In this document: positions 12,436-21,494 of the stretch, piece by piece | How the letters are laid out: the number at the start of each line of letters is the position of its first letter | How positions within the stretch are numbered: the stretch's first letter is position 1 | Assembly: GCA_000309865.1 (NCBI GenBank) | Contig: AMGN01000051.1 | Coordinates: forward strand, 1-30,434 | DNA: 30,434 bases | From: Methanobacterium sp. Maddingley MBC34 | GTDB lineage: Archaea; Methanobacteriota; Methanobacteria; Methanobacteriales; Methanobacteriaceae | Direction of reading: 5' to 3' | Position numbers and translations under genes: made by a program | The notes under the pieces: generated by a model | The model's database searches: none | What the model saw: only the letters and a program-made list of their open reading frames with translations | Told to the model about the DNA's origin: nothing

Positions 12436-13590
12436 ATATAAAATACTCAAACAGGTTTCTTCATCATTTACCATTTCCTTTACTCGTTTTAGTGAGTCCT
12501 TGAAAGCTTGCATTATTTGATTATCATCCACTCTTTCAGCATCAACTGCAGCAAGATCCAGGCGGATGGTAGCCGACACTCCTGGCATTCCCACTGCAGG
12601 GATGGTAACTATATGATGTTCTTTTAAGAGTACCATAGCCATTAAAGTGGCTAACTCGCGTGAAGAAAGGTTTTCAGTCCCCTCGTTAGATATGATTTCT
12701 TTTTCAAGATTTGCTGCAGAAATCATGAAACCTGTGGGTGTTTTCTCCACTCCTTCCAGCAGATTCATGGCCTTGAGATGGAGTTTATCCTTTCTATCCA
12801 AAGATTCTAAGAGTCTCCGGGGGTTGAAATCCTCAAGTGCCCTTACTATACCTGCAACTACTGGTGGTTGGGCTTCCAGTCCAAACTGATATGCCTTTTC
12901 ATTTATCTTGTCAATTAATGAAGCTTTACCTGCCATTAATCCTGCTCGGGGGCCGTTCATTAGTTTGTCAGTGCTGGTTACAACCAGATCTGCACCCATA
13001 TCCAGTGCCCTGGGCTGATTATAGATAACTGTGCGTATCCGTGCTCCTGATGCATCATCAACCAGCACCGGAATCTCTTGCTGGTGGGAGATCTGGATGA
13101 TCTTCTCAAAATCAGTTAAAGGAAGTACCTGGTGATCCATGGTGGATCCAGTTATAACAACCAGTGATGTTTTCTCACTGAGCTTGAAATCTTCGATGTT
13201 ATCAAATTCAGCATACAATGCACCCTGGAGTTTCGCGCTGCGAGGGATAGAGGGGTGTGAAGGTAATTCGGGTAGGTAGTGCACTACTTCTTCACCTGGT
13301 TTTACAAGGGCGAGGATGGTGGCTAATAGGGCAGCACTGGTGCGGTTGAATGCAGCAACTTTCTCCCCAGCCAGATGTTTTTTTCCCTCTTTTTGGAGGT
13401 TTAATTCAAAAATAGCAGGGCCAGAATAGGTTTCCAGGAGGGGGAGGTCTGATTTTTTAATCGGGAATCCTCCAGCTAGTCCCGAAAGATCGTATAAACT
13501 GGATCTTCCCTCCTGATTTACCCGGAATGCAATGAATCTTAACGCAGCTTCTCTCCTTTTTAATTCATCCAGAGAAGAACATATAATCAT
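12430..13590 (-). CDS. SelA-like PLP-dependent enzyme, MTH_1914 family (function unknown)
   Basis: This 386-residue protein is a fold-type I PLP enzyme resembling selenocysteine synthase SelA and cystathionine-type lyases. The cofactor aspartate is in VLVDDASGARI (D178 or D179), and the Schiff-base lysine is K209 in TSTDKLMNGPRAGLMAG. An AFNRTSAAL segment (residues 80-88) fits the phosphate-binding region. I recognise it as the methanogen family named after MTH_1914; in Methanothermobacter the gene number places it near pycA (MTH1917) and birA (MTH1916), as here. No reaction is established that I know of, and no SelB or Sec machinery is visible. Its ATG follows the stop of the NYN gene after a single base, so the two are surely translated from one mRNA. 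Confidence 0.82.
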   Translation of the reverse strand: MIICSSLDELKRREAALRFIAFRVNQEGRSSLYDLSGLAGGFPIKKSDLPLLETYSGPAIFELNLQKEGKKHLAGEKVAAFNRTSAALLATILALVKPGEEVVHYLPELPSHPSIPRSAKLQGALYAEFDNIEDFKLSEKTSLVVITGSTMDHQVLPLTDFEKIIQISHQQEIPVLVDDASGARIRTVIYNQPRALDMGADLVVTSTDKLMNGPRAGLMAGKASLIDKINEKAYQFGLEAQPPVVAGIVRALEDFNPRRLLESLDRKDKLHLKAMNLLEGVEKTPTGFMISAANLEKEIISNEGTENLSSRELATLMAMVLLKEHHIVTIPAVGMPGVSATIRLDLAAVDAERVDDNQIMQAFKDSLKRVKEMVNDEETCLSILYE

Positions 13591-13591
13591 T

Positions 13592-14092
13592 TCATTCGTC
13601 CTTATGATATTTTTTATGACTTTCTGCTTTCAGGACAATGGCATCATCAGCCGAGTTTTGCAGGGCTGCACTGAAACCAGGTTCAGCCCCAATAACTATG
13701 GTTTCTTTCCCATTTTCCTTAGCTTTATTGATGATGGGTAAAAAATCAGCATCTCGGGTCATGAGAGCTACTACATCAATATTGGGGTTGTAGATTAGTT
13801 CCATGGCCTCAACTGCCATGTAAACATCAGTGTCTCCTGCCACCACAATGGGTGTGAATCCCTGGTTTACTATGGCTTCGATGAGTTTGTCTGAGGCATA
13901 CTGGTTCAAAAGAACCTTACCCACCCGCATATTACCATATTCTGCTATTATCTCCCGTACTAGATCTAAATTAAGGCTGAATTCCTTCCTCAGCATGTTA
14001 GGGCCGTCCACCAGGAGTCCTATATTTTTAGATGCCCCTGATTCTGACTTTCTAAGCGGGATGTAAGAAGTTAATTTCTCAAAACTTCGCAT
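13592..14092 (-). CDS. NYN-domain protein (LabA/DUF88-like, TIGR00288 type)
   Basis: This 166-residue protein is a NYN domain of the PIN-like nuclease fold. The acidic metal-binding residues expected for the family are visible: D29 in LLVDGPNML, D87 and D89 in AGDTDVYMAVEAM, and D114 and D116 in TRDADFLPIINKAKENG, with the closing strand ETIVIG. An N-terminal extension of about 23 residues precedes the fold. Such proteins are predicted RNases; the substrate is unknown. GGAGGAT lies close before the ATG. It is the first gene of the pair with the SelA-like PLP enzyme, one base apart, which suggests a joint role in RNA or tRNA-linked chemistry, but that is inference. Confidence 0.85.
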   Translation of the reverse strand: MRSFEKLTSYIPLRKSESGASKNIGLLVDGPNMLRKEFSLNLDLVREIIAEYGNMRVGKVLLNQYASDKLIEAIVNQGFTPIVVAGDTDVYMAVEAMELIYNPNIDVVALMTRDADFLPIINKAKENGKETIVIGAEPGFSAALQNSADDAIVLKAESHKKYHKDE

Positions 14093-14704
14093 TTTTATCC
14101 TCCGATATAATCATGGAAAAAAAACAGTTTAAGGGTGTGGTAGGTAAATTAAATATTATTATATTGAACTAAATGGATTATTATTACCGAAATAGGCATA
14201 TCATTAAAAACCATGTTCAAACAATTTTTTAAAGTAAATATCTGAAATTAATCGAAAGGCAATAATCCCACCAATACCACAAAATCCTAATATTTGACCT
14301 TTAAAAGGTAATCAGGCTGCTTATTTTTACCATCTTATTTAAATTATTATTTAAATTATTTGTATATTTATGAATTTTTACATATATAAGCTTTCCAACA
14401 AAAAATTTCGGGCCTTAAACTCCCTCACGAAAGTCATTATGAACAACTTAATTAATTACTTTGAAAAAAATATTCCAATTCACAGCTCAATAAATTTGGG
14501 GATGCCATTAAAATTTGGAGAATACCATTAATAGAGCTCTTGCATAACAATTTAAAACATCAATAGCAGAAGGGGAAATTTTTAAGCTCTATTAATGTAA
14601 GGTGTTTAAAGCTTTCTTTGAAAAAAAGTATTTTAGTTACTATTTTTCTTTAGAAAGCTGTTTACCCTATTCCTTTTAGGAAACTATTTTTTTGGAAATA
14701 GTAT
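14093..14704. other. 612-base gap with several inverted repeats; candidate structured RNA
   Basis: No convincing protein gene lies here. The left end holds the promoter of the NYN gene. Features seen: accttt-a-aaaggt at 14297-14309; a 12-base tandem repeat ttatttaaatta at 14335-14358; a TATA-like tatataag at 14384-14391 on the plus strand; a perfect 13-base inverted repeat cattaatagagct (14526-14538) and its complement (14585-14597); agctttct (14610-14617) with agaaagct (14652-14659); and actattt (14683-14689) with aaatagt (14696-14702). A T7 tract at 14686-14692 could end a plus-strand transcript, and an A7 run (14621-14627) could be the T-tract ending the minus-strand gene to the right. Confidence 0.4.
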
Positions 14705-15037
14705 TTACTCCACTTCCAGAGTAAATGCATCACTGAAAAGATCTTTTATAACTGGGAGATCTTCCTCAGATATGTTTATTACTTCCACATCAGACATGTC
14801 TCGGAAGTAATATTCTGCATTGGCGATTTGACCCTCATCATTCATGTACAAGAACAAACCGTCCACGAATTCCTCTGGATTTTGTGATGGGAGGAATATT
14901 TCAAACCGGATAAGGATTTGGGAACCTGGAATGTTATCCTGAAGGTCCTGTTTCTTCTGTTCATCCTGCAAAGCTGCTCTAAATTCTTTCATCCTTGAAT
15001 TAAGCTCCTTCAGTATTCTTTGTTCATCTATACTCAT
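14705..15037 (-). CDS. Small acidic protein of unknown function
   Basis: I do not recognise this 110-residue protein. The first 35 residues are strongly helical and charged (SIDEQRILKELNSRMKEF, then AALQDEQKKQDLQDN), followed by a beta-rich part with QILIRFEIFLPSQ and a C-terminal acidic stretch ending SDAFTLEVE. No membrane segment or signal peptide is present. I choose ATG 15037 because TTAGGTGA lies five bases upstream; the ATG at 15055 lacks such a site. It is transcribed alone between the 612-base gap and a sensor kinase on the same strand, 236 bases upstream. The good ribosome binding site and coherent composition support a real gene. Confidence 0.75.
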   Translation of the reverse strand: MSIDEQRILKELNSRMKEFRAALQDEQKKQDLQDNIPGSQILIRFEIFLPSQNPEEFVDGLFLYMNDEGQIANAEYYFRDMSDVEVINISEEDLPVIKDLFSDAFTLEVE

Positions 15038-15273
15038 GAATTCACCTAATCTCATATTTAATTTAACTAATATGTATTATACTTCTTATTGGTTGTTCTG
15101 CCTTTAAATATAACGGGAAGTGGATTTATACACTTCAGGAATATATTAAGAAATAATAGGGTGAAGTATTAATAGTTTTTCCTTGAAGAAAAAATAGGAT
15201 AAACCTTATTTTAAGTAGAAGTAAATTAATCCTTTAGTAAACATCTAATTCCAAAAATAGTAAACTGATAATT

Positions 15274-16404
15274 CTATTTGTATGTGTATTTCTTTTCTTC
15301 AAACTCAATACTGAATTGGGTGCCTTCACCCCTTTTAAGCTCAATGTCTCCATCAATCTGATCAGTTAAAATGTTAACTAAACGTAACCCAAGTGATTTG
15401 GTGTTTTTATAGTCGATATTCTCCGGGAACCCCACACCATTATCAGTAACTGTTAGCCTGTATTTTGGATGTTTGTAATGGAAGCCTATATCTATCTGAC
15501 CACTTCTATCATTGGGAAATGCGTGTTTAAGGCAGTTTGATAGGAGTTCATTCACAATGAGCCCCAATGGAATCATGGTGTTGATGTCAATCATTACGTC
15601 CTCAACATTGAAATTAAGATTTATACGTTCAGAATCTGTGGCATAGGTCCGGAAAAGGGCACTGACCAATGTTCGGATGTAATCCCCAATATCTATACTT
15701 TTTAGATGGCTGGACTGGTACAGTCGATCATGAATAAGTGCCATAGACCTGGCACGGTTCTGACTGTCTTTGAAAACATCCAGAACTTCTTTATCTTTAA
15801 TATAACGTGACTGGAGGTTTAACAGACTGGATATGATCATCAAATTGTTCTTAACCCTGTGGTGAATTTCCCTTAGTAGCATCTCTTTTTCTTCAAGGGA
15901 AATTTGGAGCTTTTCCTCCATCTTCTTACGTTCAGTTATATCACGGGCAATGGATAAAGATAGCTTATCCTGGTTTAAGGTGAAAATATGGGCGCTTATC
16001 TCCACCGGTATTTTAACACCATCCTTGGATATGAGGGCGGTTTCAAAGGTGATTTTATCCTTTTTAGCTAGGTCTCTCATATGGTGTGATCCAGTGAATG
16101 ATTCCAGATCCTCAATATCTTTAGGAGACATTTCCAGGAGTTCTTCATGGGTGTAACCTAGTATCTGGCTGGCAATAGTATTAATCTCTACAAAGTTTCC
16201 GGAAACTCCATCATCGGTGAGTTTATGCAGGAAAATCGCATCATTAGCATTGTTAAAGAGGTTACGAAATTTCTCTTCACCATCACGCAATGCCTCCTCA
16301 GCATTTTTGAGTCTTAGATTCTCTTCCTCCAACAAGGAAATCTTCTCGAGTGCCGTTTCAAGTTCATTAACGAGCTGTTCCCTTGATTTATGCGGAATAT
16401 TCAT
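15274..16404 (-). CDS. PAS sensor histidine kinase, HisKA_2 type
   Basis: This 376-residue protein is a soluble sensor kinase. Order of domains: a coiled coil (about 10-40), one PAS domain (42-160, ending SIARDITERKK), a HisKA_2 dimerisation domain with phosphoacceptor H181 in EIHHRVKNN, and a HATPase_c domain with the N-box NELLSNCLKH (285-294), DNGVGF (321-326) and SLGLRLVN. There is no membrane segment, so it must sense something in the cytoplasm. GGGGAGG precedes the ATG. It lies 156 bases downstream of a five-PAS kinase on the same strand whose kinase half is a close paralogue. No receiver-domain partner is encoded nearby. Confidence 0.92.
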   Translation of the reverse strand: MNIPHKSREQLVNELETALEKISLLEEENLRLKNAEEALRDGEEKFRNLFNNANDAIFLHKLTDDGVSGNFVEINTIASQILGYTHEELLEMSPKDIEDLESFTGSHHMRDLAKKDKITFETALISKDGVKIPVEISAHIFTLNQDKLSLSIARDITERKKMEEKLQISLEEKEMLLREIHHRVKNNLMIISSLLNLQSRYIKDKEVLDVFKDSQNRARSMALIHDRLYQSSHLKSIDIGDYIRTLVSALFRTYATDSERINLNFNVEDVMIDINTMIPLGLIVNELLSNCLKHAFPNDRSGQIDIGFHYKHPKYRLTVTDNGVGFPENIDYKNTKSLGLRLVNILTDQIDGDIELKRGEGTQFSIEFEEKKYTYK

Positions 16405-16560
16405 TTAATGCCTCCCCAGATTTATTGAAACTCCCATAATCATTATTATAACAATTTTAATCCCTATTATAACTCTTTTAATCATCATCTTAATATATCA
16501 AATTTATCCTTCAATCCCATAACCAACTTCAATACATGTTTAATGTTGATTTTCAGTAGT

Positions 16561-19176
16561 TTATGTTGATTTTCCGTATTTAGCTTCTTTGAATTGAATA
16601 GAGAATTCAGTTCCATTGGATGTATCCAGATCAATCTGACCATCAATTTGATGAGTTAAATTATTAACAAGTTGTAATCCCAGTGAATCAGTGTTACGAT
16701 AGTCCAGATCTTCAGGAAAAGCTATCCCAGTATCACCGACTGTTAATTGGTACTGGTCACCGATTAATTTGAAATCAACATTTATATCACCACTCATCCC
16801 ATCAGGGAATCCGTGTTTAAGGGCATTGGACACCAGTTCATTCAGGATCAAACCCAGGGGAATGGCTGTGTTGATATCCATCATCACGTCTTCAACATCG
16901 ATATTCAGGTTAATCCTACCAGAACCATCGGCATAGGTATGGAAAAGGTCGTTGGATAAGGTTCTGATATAGTCCCCGAAATTGATCCGTTTTAGATCAG
17001 TGGATCGGTACAGTCTTTCGTGTATTAAGGCCATGGAATTTGCCCGACTTTGACTCTCCTTAAAAATACCTAAAGCCTCTTTATCTTTTATGTACTGCGA
17101 CTGTAGGTTCAGGAGACTGGAAATGATCATCAGATTGTTTTTTACCCTGTGATGGATTTCTTTAAGGAGCATTTCCTTTTCAGTGAGAGACCGTTGTATT
17201 TCTTCTTCCATTTCCACCCTTTTGGTGATATCTCTACTAACCGCAAGTACACCAGTTATATTTCCAGCATCATCTGCCATTATGTTAGTTACAGCTTCTG
17301 TGGGAACTATGCTGCCATCTTTACATACCTGGTCAACCCGGAATGTCTGCATTTTGACAGATTCATCTCCAGAAAGAAAGGCCTGGATTTTCAAGGGTAA
17401 CCTTTCCAGTATGTACTGGTATGATTTAGGGGTTAACACATCCTCCAGGGACTGTTTTAACACTTCTTCGGCAGTGTATCCCCTTAATTTATAGACTGAT
17501 GGGCTTACATAGGTAAACTTCTGGGAGTTTATGTCCATTATCCATATCACATCACCGGAATTCTCGGAAATAAGACGGTATTTCTCTTCACTTTCAGTTA
17601 AAGCAATTTCTGCTTGCTTACGTTGGGTTATATTTTCAAAAACAGCCACAAAGTATTCTCTGGCTGGGCTGAATACCGATATGTTCAGCCAGATCTGGAG
17701 GGGTTTAAAATAGATCTCTACAGATTTTGGCACCCCGGTCATGGAAACACGACCATATATCCCAAATAGTTCTGGTTGTGCCTCTATAATACCTGGAATG
17801 GCTTCTGTGACCTTTTTTCCTTCGATGTTTTCCAGACCAGTGAGTTTATAAAAAGCACTGTTAACATCAATGTATATCCAGTCATAAGGATGACCTTCTT
17901 TATCAAAGAGCATTTTACAGTAGGCAAAGCCCTCTAGCATGTTTTCAAATAAGGTTCTGTATTTATTCTCACTTTCAACCAATGCCTTTAAAACCTTCTT
18001 ACGTTCAGTGATGTCACGTGAAACAGCAATGGAAACATCCCGACCCTGAAGGTGGAATAGGTGATTGTTTACCTCCACTGGTATTCGTTTCTCATCTTTG
18101 GTAACATGGATCATTTCAAAATTAGCATTACCATTTTCCTGGAGGTTTTTTGCATTTTCAGGCATTTTATCCAGTAAATCCTTGGCCACAATGTCCCCGG
18201 GAGACATGTTCAAAAATTCATCCCTACTGTAACCCAGTCTTTCCTGACCTACCTGGTTTACCTCCAGAAATTTGCCAGGAAGACCGTCTTCCTGCATGAG
18301 GTTCAGGCTGATCATGTCATTGGCATTGTTGAACACTTCCCTGAACTTCTCTTCACTCTCCTTTAAAGCAACCTCCATTTGCCGGCGTTGTGTCACATCA
18401 TGAGCCACGTGAATGCTGCCCCTTAACTGACCATCATCATCGATTATGGGTGAAACTGAAACACTATAATCTCCGTGGAGTTTGTCAATGAAGAATTCAC
18501 TGCTGTGAGGCTGTTGATCCTGTATAAGCAGAGCGTGGGGACAGAAAGAGGGCGGCTCGCTAGTGCCATGAACCACTGAATAACATTTCACACCAATCAG
18601 ATCACGTGAATCAGCATTTAAACCATTGGCCATGGCTCGATTAACTTTTCTTATGTTATGATTAACATCAATAATGGCTATTGGATCAGGCAATGCATCA
18701 AATGTAAGTTCCCACTCATCTTCAGAATGTCTCAGTTTTAATTCCACATTTTTACGTTGGGTAATATCTTCCAGTGTCTCTAAAACACCAATAATATTCC
18801 CTTCACCATCTTTGATTTCTGCTGCAGTGAAATAGAGCCATGTGCCATTTTCACCAACGTCCGGGAAGAAATCCTCGGCTTCAAAGGCATTTTCTACATA
18901 GGAAGATTTTCTGCACTTATCTCCGTACCATTCCTGAATCCCCTCTAGATCACGGTCCACCAGTAAATCAGCCATTAACGGTCTTTCTTTATGGTATAAT
19001 ATGCTACGATGTTTATCAGTTCCCAGAATTTCACTGGCCATGATTCCAGTATATTTTTCCAGGGCGTTATTCCAAAAAATAACCTTGTGATCACTATTGA
19101 TGATGAATTGAGGAATGGGAGAGCTATCTATTATTGCACCAGTTAATTCACCAGCCTTAATATCTTTTTGCGCCAT
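16561..19176 (-). CDS. Multi-PAS sensor histidine kinase, HisKA_2 type
   Basis: This 871-residue cytoplasmic kinase has five PAS domains in tandem: about 11-142, 150-266, 272-393, 400-520 and 529-652, several ending in the PAC-like D-I-T-x-R/K-R/K. A HisKA_2 domain follows with H675 in EIHHRVKNN, then HATPase_c with NELVSNALKH (779-788), GDTGIAF and SLGLQLVN. PAS2 contains CYSVVHG (198-204) and CPH (212-214), a Cys/His pattern seen in some redox- or metal-linked PAS domains. PAS3 is close to the single PAS of the neighbouring 376-residue kinase (both have FNNANDxI and LGYxxxE), so the smaller gene may have come from an internal part of this one. AGAGGT precedes the ATG. The ligand and partner are unknown. 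Confidence 0.92.
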   Translation of the reverse strand: MAQKDIKAGELTGAIIDSSPIPQFIINSDHKVIFWNNALEKYTGIMASEILGTDKHRSILYHKERPLMADLLVDRDLEGIQEWYGDKCRKSSYVENAFEAEDFFPDVGENGTWLYFTAAEIKDGEGNIIGVLETLEDITQRKNVELKLRHSEDEWELTFDALPDPIAIIDVNHNIRKVNRAMANGLNADSRDLIGVKCYSVVHGTSEPPSFCPHALLIQDQQPHSSEFFIDKLHGDYSVSVSPIIDDDGQLRGSIHVAHDVTQRRQMEVALKESEEKFREVFNNANDMISLNLMQEDGLPGKFLEVNQVGQERLGYSRDEFLNMSPGDIVAKDLLDKMPENAKNLQENGNANFEMIHVTKDEKRIPVEVNNHLFHLQGRDVSIAVSRDITERKKVLKALVESENKYRTLFENMLEGFAYCKMLFDKEGHPYDWIYIDVNSAFYKLTGLENIEGKKVTEAIPGIIEAQPELFGIYGRVSMTGVPKSVEIYFKPLQIWLNISVFSPAREYFVAVFENITQRKQAEIALTESEEKYRLISENSGDVIWIMDINSQKFTYVSPSVYKLRGYTAEEVLKQSLEDVLTPKSYQYILERLPLKIQAFLSGDESVKMQTFRVDQVCKDGSIVPTEAVTNIMADDAGNITGVLAVSRDITKRVEMEEEIQRSLTEKEMLLKEIHHRVKNNLMIISSLLNLQSQYIKDKEALGIFKESQSRANSMALIHERLYRSTDLKRINFGDYIRTLSNDLFHTYADGSGRINLNIDVEDVMMDINTAIPLGLILNELVSNALKHGFPDGMSGDINVDFKLIGDQYQLTVGDTGIAFPEDLDYRNTDSLGLQLVNNLTHQIDGQIDLDTSNGTEFSIQFKEAKYGKST

Positions 19177-19484
19177 TCAGTCAACCTCTATCAAATGAAT
19201 TTAGTTTGTAATATCTACAAATTTTTTAGTATCTATAAAGGTTTATCATCTACAAAAAAGAGATATATGGTAGTTAATCACCCCATATAATCCCCTTATT
19301 AATATTATCAATAACTCTGTTTTTTAAAAAATTTATAACTATGCCCTATTCCCCTTTAAGATAAATAGTATATCTGGTGCAAAACTATTGAAACAAAGAT
19401 TAAAGATTATATTAATAATGGAATACATAACTAATACAACTGATAAAAGCTTAATTTCACTGTTGATATCTTAGGGGGTTAGTA
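19177..19484. other. Divergent promoter region between the kinase and the MFS transporter
   Basis: This 308-base AT-rich gap separates divergent genes and must hold both promoters. A TATA-like tatatta occurs around 19407-19413, about 75 bases before the MFS start. A ttttttaaaaaa palindrome lies near 19321-19332. No gene or stable RNA was seen. Confidence 0.4.
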
Positions 19485-21017
19485 ATGAGCAGTAGTCCAT
19501 ACAAATGGGGAGTAGTTTTAATTGCCTGCATGGCAATCTTTATCATTGTTTTAGATTCATCAGCAATGAACGTGGCCATAAGCACGTTGGTTGTGGAGTT
19601 AAACACAAGTTTATCCGTTATCCAGGCCATCATTGCACTATATGCTCTGATAATTGCTTCTTTTATGCTGCTGGGGAGTAAAATCCAGGATATTCTGGGC
19701 AGGAAAAAAACATTCATGGTAGGGTTGATTATATATGCTTCAGGAACAACCATAGCCACATTAAGTATCAATGCAGGAATGCTTCTTTTGGGATGGGCTG
19801 TTCTGGAAGGTATTGGTGCTGCATTGATCTTACCTGCAACCACCACCATAGTGGGGGCCAGCTATGAAGGTAAGGATAAGGTCACTGCCTTTGGAATATG
19901 GGGAGGTATTGCAGCAGTGGGTGCTGCAGTGGGACCCATAGTGGGTGGGGTTTTCACCACTTACCTCAGCTGGAGACTGGTATTTGGATCAGAACTGATA
20001 TTTGTTGCAGCCATATTAATTTTCAGGCACTACTTAACTGAATCAAAACCAACCCTCAAATGGAAAGATTTAGACATAGTAGGAGCATTACTTTCCATAG
20101 TTTCCTTGATACTGATTGTTCTGGGCATTCTACTTCTCACCAAACCCCAATACTGGGAATATGTATTGGCACTGGTGGTTTCAGGTTCAATTCTCTTTGT
20201 AATCTTTTTATTATGGGAGAGAAGAAGAATGAAGATGGGTTTGGAACCATTATCCGATATAAGCCTCCTGAAAAACCGTGTGTTTGGATTGGGAAATCTG
20301 AACTCTGTTATACAGCAGATCCCCCTGGCAGGTTTTCTTTTCATCATACCAGTATTCCTGCAGCAGGTCACCAAACTAAACGCCTTTGACACTGGTCTGG
20401 CCCTCTTACCGGCTTCGGTAACCATCCTCATCTTCTCACTCCTAGGTGCCAAATTATCATCGGTTATGGAGTCCAAACACATCATTATGATAGGATTTGT
20501 GATAGCCGCAGCAGGGACCTACATACTTGGTGGAGTGTTTAACGTGAACACCCAGATAATAGATCTGGTACCCGGTACTGTGGTTTTTGGTGTGGGTATC
20601 GGTTTACTGCTTTCCCAGTTAACAAATCTTACCATGACAGCGGCAGGGGATGACCAGGAAACCGATGCCGCTGGCCTTTTGAATTGCTTTAAAAATCTTG
20701 GTTACTCCCTGGGAACGGCCTTGATAGGGGTTTTGCTCCTCCTGGGAATATTCGGCGGGTTGACCTCAGGAATAGAAACATCAGGGGTGGCGACTAACAT
20801 GTCCACTGAACAAATTCAGGATGGTCTTATGAGTTATGTGGAAAAGATGCAGACAGGTACTCCACCTATACCACCGGAACTGGTGCCTTACTCTGTCCAG
20901 ATCATAGATTCATCCATAAGCTCTGCTATGAAGCAAACATTCACAGTATTATCCCTGATCTTGCTTTTAGGATTTGTTACCAGCATATTCTTACCATCGA
21001 CCAAAAAAGCAGATTAA
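19485..21017 (+). CDS. MFS multidrug-type exporter, DHA2 (EmrB/QacA) family
   Basis: This 510-residue membrane protein is a major facilitator with the size and motifs of the 14-helix DHA2 drug:proton antiporters. The N-terminal helix carries the family signature LDSSAMNVAI (about 22-31); motif A is SKIQDILGRKKTF in the loop after helix 2; motif C, the antiporter motif, is GGIAAVGAAVGPIVGG in helix 5. A larger extracytoplasmic loop before the last helix (STEQIQDGLMSYVEKM) is also typical. The substrate cannot be told. AGGGGGT precedes the ATG. A 51-residue membrane protein follows 105 bases later on the same strand and may belong to the unit; no regulator is adjacent. Confidence 0.92.
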   Translation: MSSSPYKWGVVLIACMAIFIIVLDSSAMNVAISTLVVELNTSLSVIQAIIALYALIIASFMLLGSKIQDILGRKKTFMVGLIIYASGTTIATLSINAGMLLLGWAVLEGIGAALILPATTTIVGASYEGKDKVTAFGIWGGIAAVGAAVGPIVGGVFTTYLSWRLVFGSELIFVAAILIFRHYLTESKPTLKWKDLDIVGALLSIVSLILIVLGILLLTKPQYWEYVLALVVSGSILFVIFLLWERRRMKMGLEPLSDISLLKNRVFGLGNLNSVIQQIPLAGFLFIIPVFLQQVTKLNAFDTGLALLPASVTILIFSLLGAKLSSVMESKHIIMIGFVIAAAGTYILGGVFNVNTQIIDLVPGTVVFGVGIGLLLSQLTNLTMTAAGDDQETDAAGLLNCFKNLGYSLGTALIGVLLLLGIFGGLTSGIETSGVATNMSTEQIQDGLMSYVEKMQTGTPPIPPELVPYSVQIIDSSISSAMKQTFTVLSLILLLGFVTSIFLPSTKKAD

Positions 21018-21122
21018 TTAGAATGATAACTGTGAAACAGATAACTTATAAAAGAAATAATTAATAAATAATATAATATGAACTGAATTGAGTTAAAATA
21101 ATAATTTAAGGAGGTTGGGAAA

Positions 21123-21278
21123 TTGAGCAATCAAATAAACGGTATTTTAATGATGGTACTGGGTGTGATACTGGCAATTCTCTACTTTGCTTTGCCCACT
21201 TTTTTAGTGTACACCTACTGGCTGGCAGTAATAATAATTGTGGGATACGGTTTCTACACCTACCAGAAAAGAGGATAG
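21123..21278 (+). CDS. 51-residue two-helix membrane protein (TTG start)
   Basis: I do not recognise this protein. It starts at TTG 21123 (MSNQINGIL...) with a very strong ribosome binding site, AAGGAGGT, eight bases upstream. It has two hydrophobic helices, about residues 7-24 (ILMMVLGVILAILYFAL) and 28-46 (VYTYWLAVIIIVGYGFY), joined by a short turn, and ends in the basic QKRG. The strong ribosome site, clean membrane topology and T7 tract soon after the stop argue for a real gene. It follows the MFS exporter; a partner or accessory role is possible but unproven. Confidence 0.75.
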   Translation: MSNQINGILMMVLGVILAILYFALPTFLVYTYWLAVIIIVGYGFYTYQKRG

Positions 21279-21299
21279 TATTTTGGATTAATTCCCACT

Positions 21300-21307
21300 A
21301 TTTTTTT
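21300..21307 (+). terminator. T-tract terminator after the 51-residue membrane protein
   Basis: A run of seven T residues about 20 bases after the stop codon, continued by further T-rich DNA (tttttttcttatttctttt), fits an archaeal U-tract terminator. Confidence 0.4.
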
Positions 21308-21451
21308 CTTATTTCTTTTAAATGTTCTATAAAAATTCTTTAAAAATGAATAATTAATATCACCTATTTTTACCATTTAAATTTAACCATTAAATCATCT
21401 TAAAACACTATTTACCCTGCTTGAACCCTCAAAAAATTAAGTAATGATAAA

Positions 21452-21494
21452 TTTATATGGTAATTTTACCATAATATTATGGTGGTAATACCAT
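21452..21494 (+). promoter_or_regulatory. TATA-like box and palindromic operator of the MNT/HEPN genes
   Basis: tttatatg at 21452-21459 is a TATA-like box about 35 bases before the start codon. Directly overlapping and following it is atggtaa-tt-ttaccat (21457-21472), and a second related site atggtggtaataccat (21479-21494) covers the ribosome binding site and the start codon. Both share the half-site ATGGT/ACCAT. This arrangement fits autoregulation by the winged helix fused to the first gene product. Confidence 0.6.

Noticed and set aside
14439..14531. 30-codon plus-strand frame MNNLINYFEK... in the 612-base gap
   Set aside because: It has no ribosome binding site and no recognisable composition; it may just be chance in AT-rich DNA, though it lies downstream of a TATA-like box.
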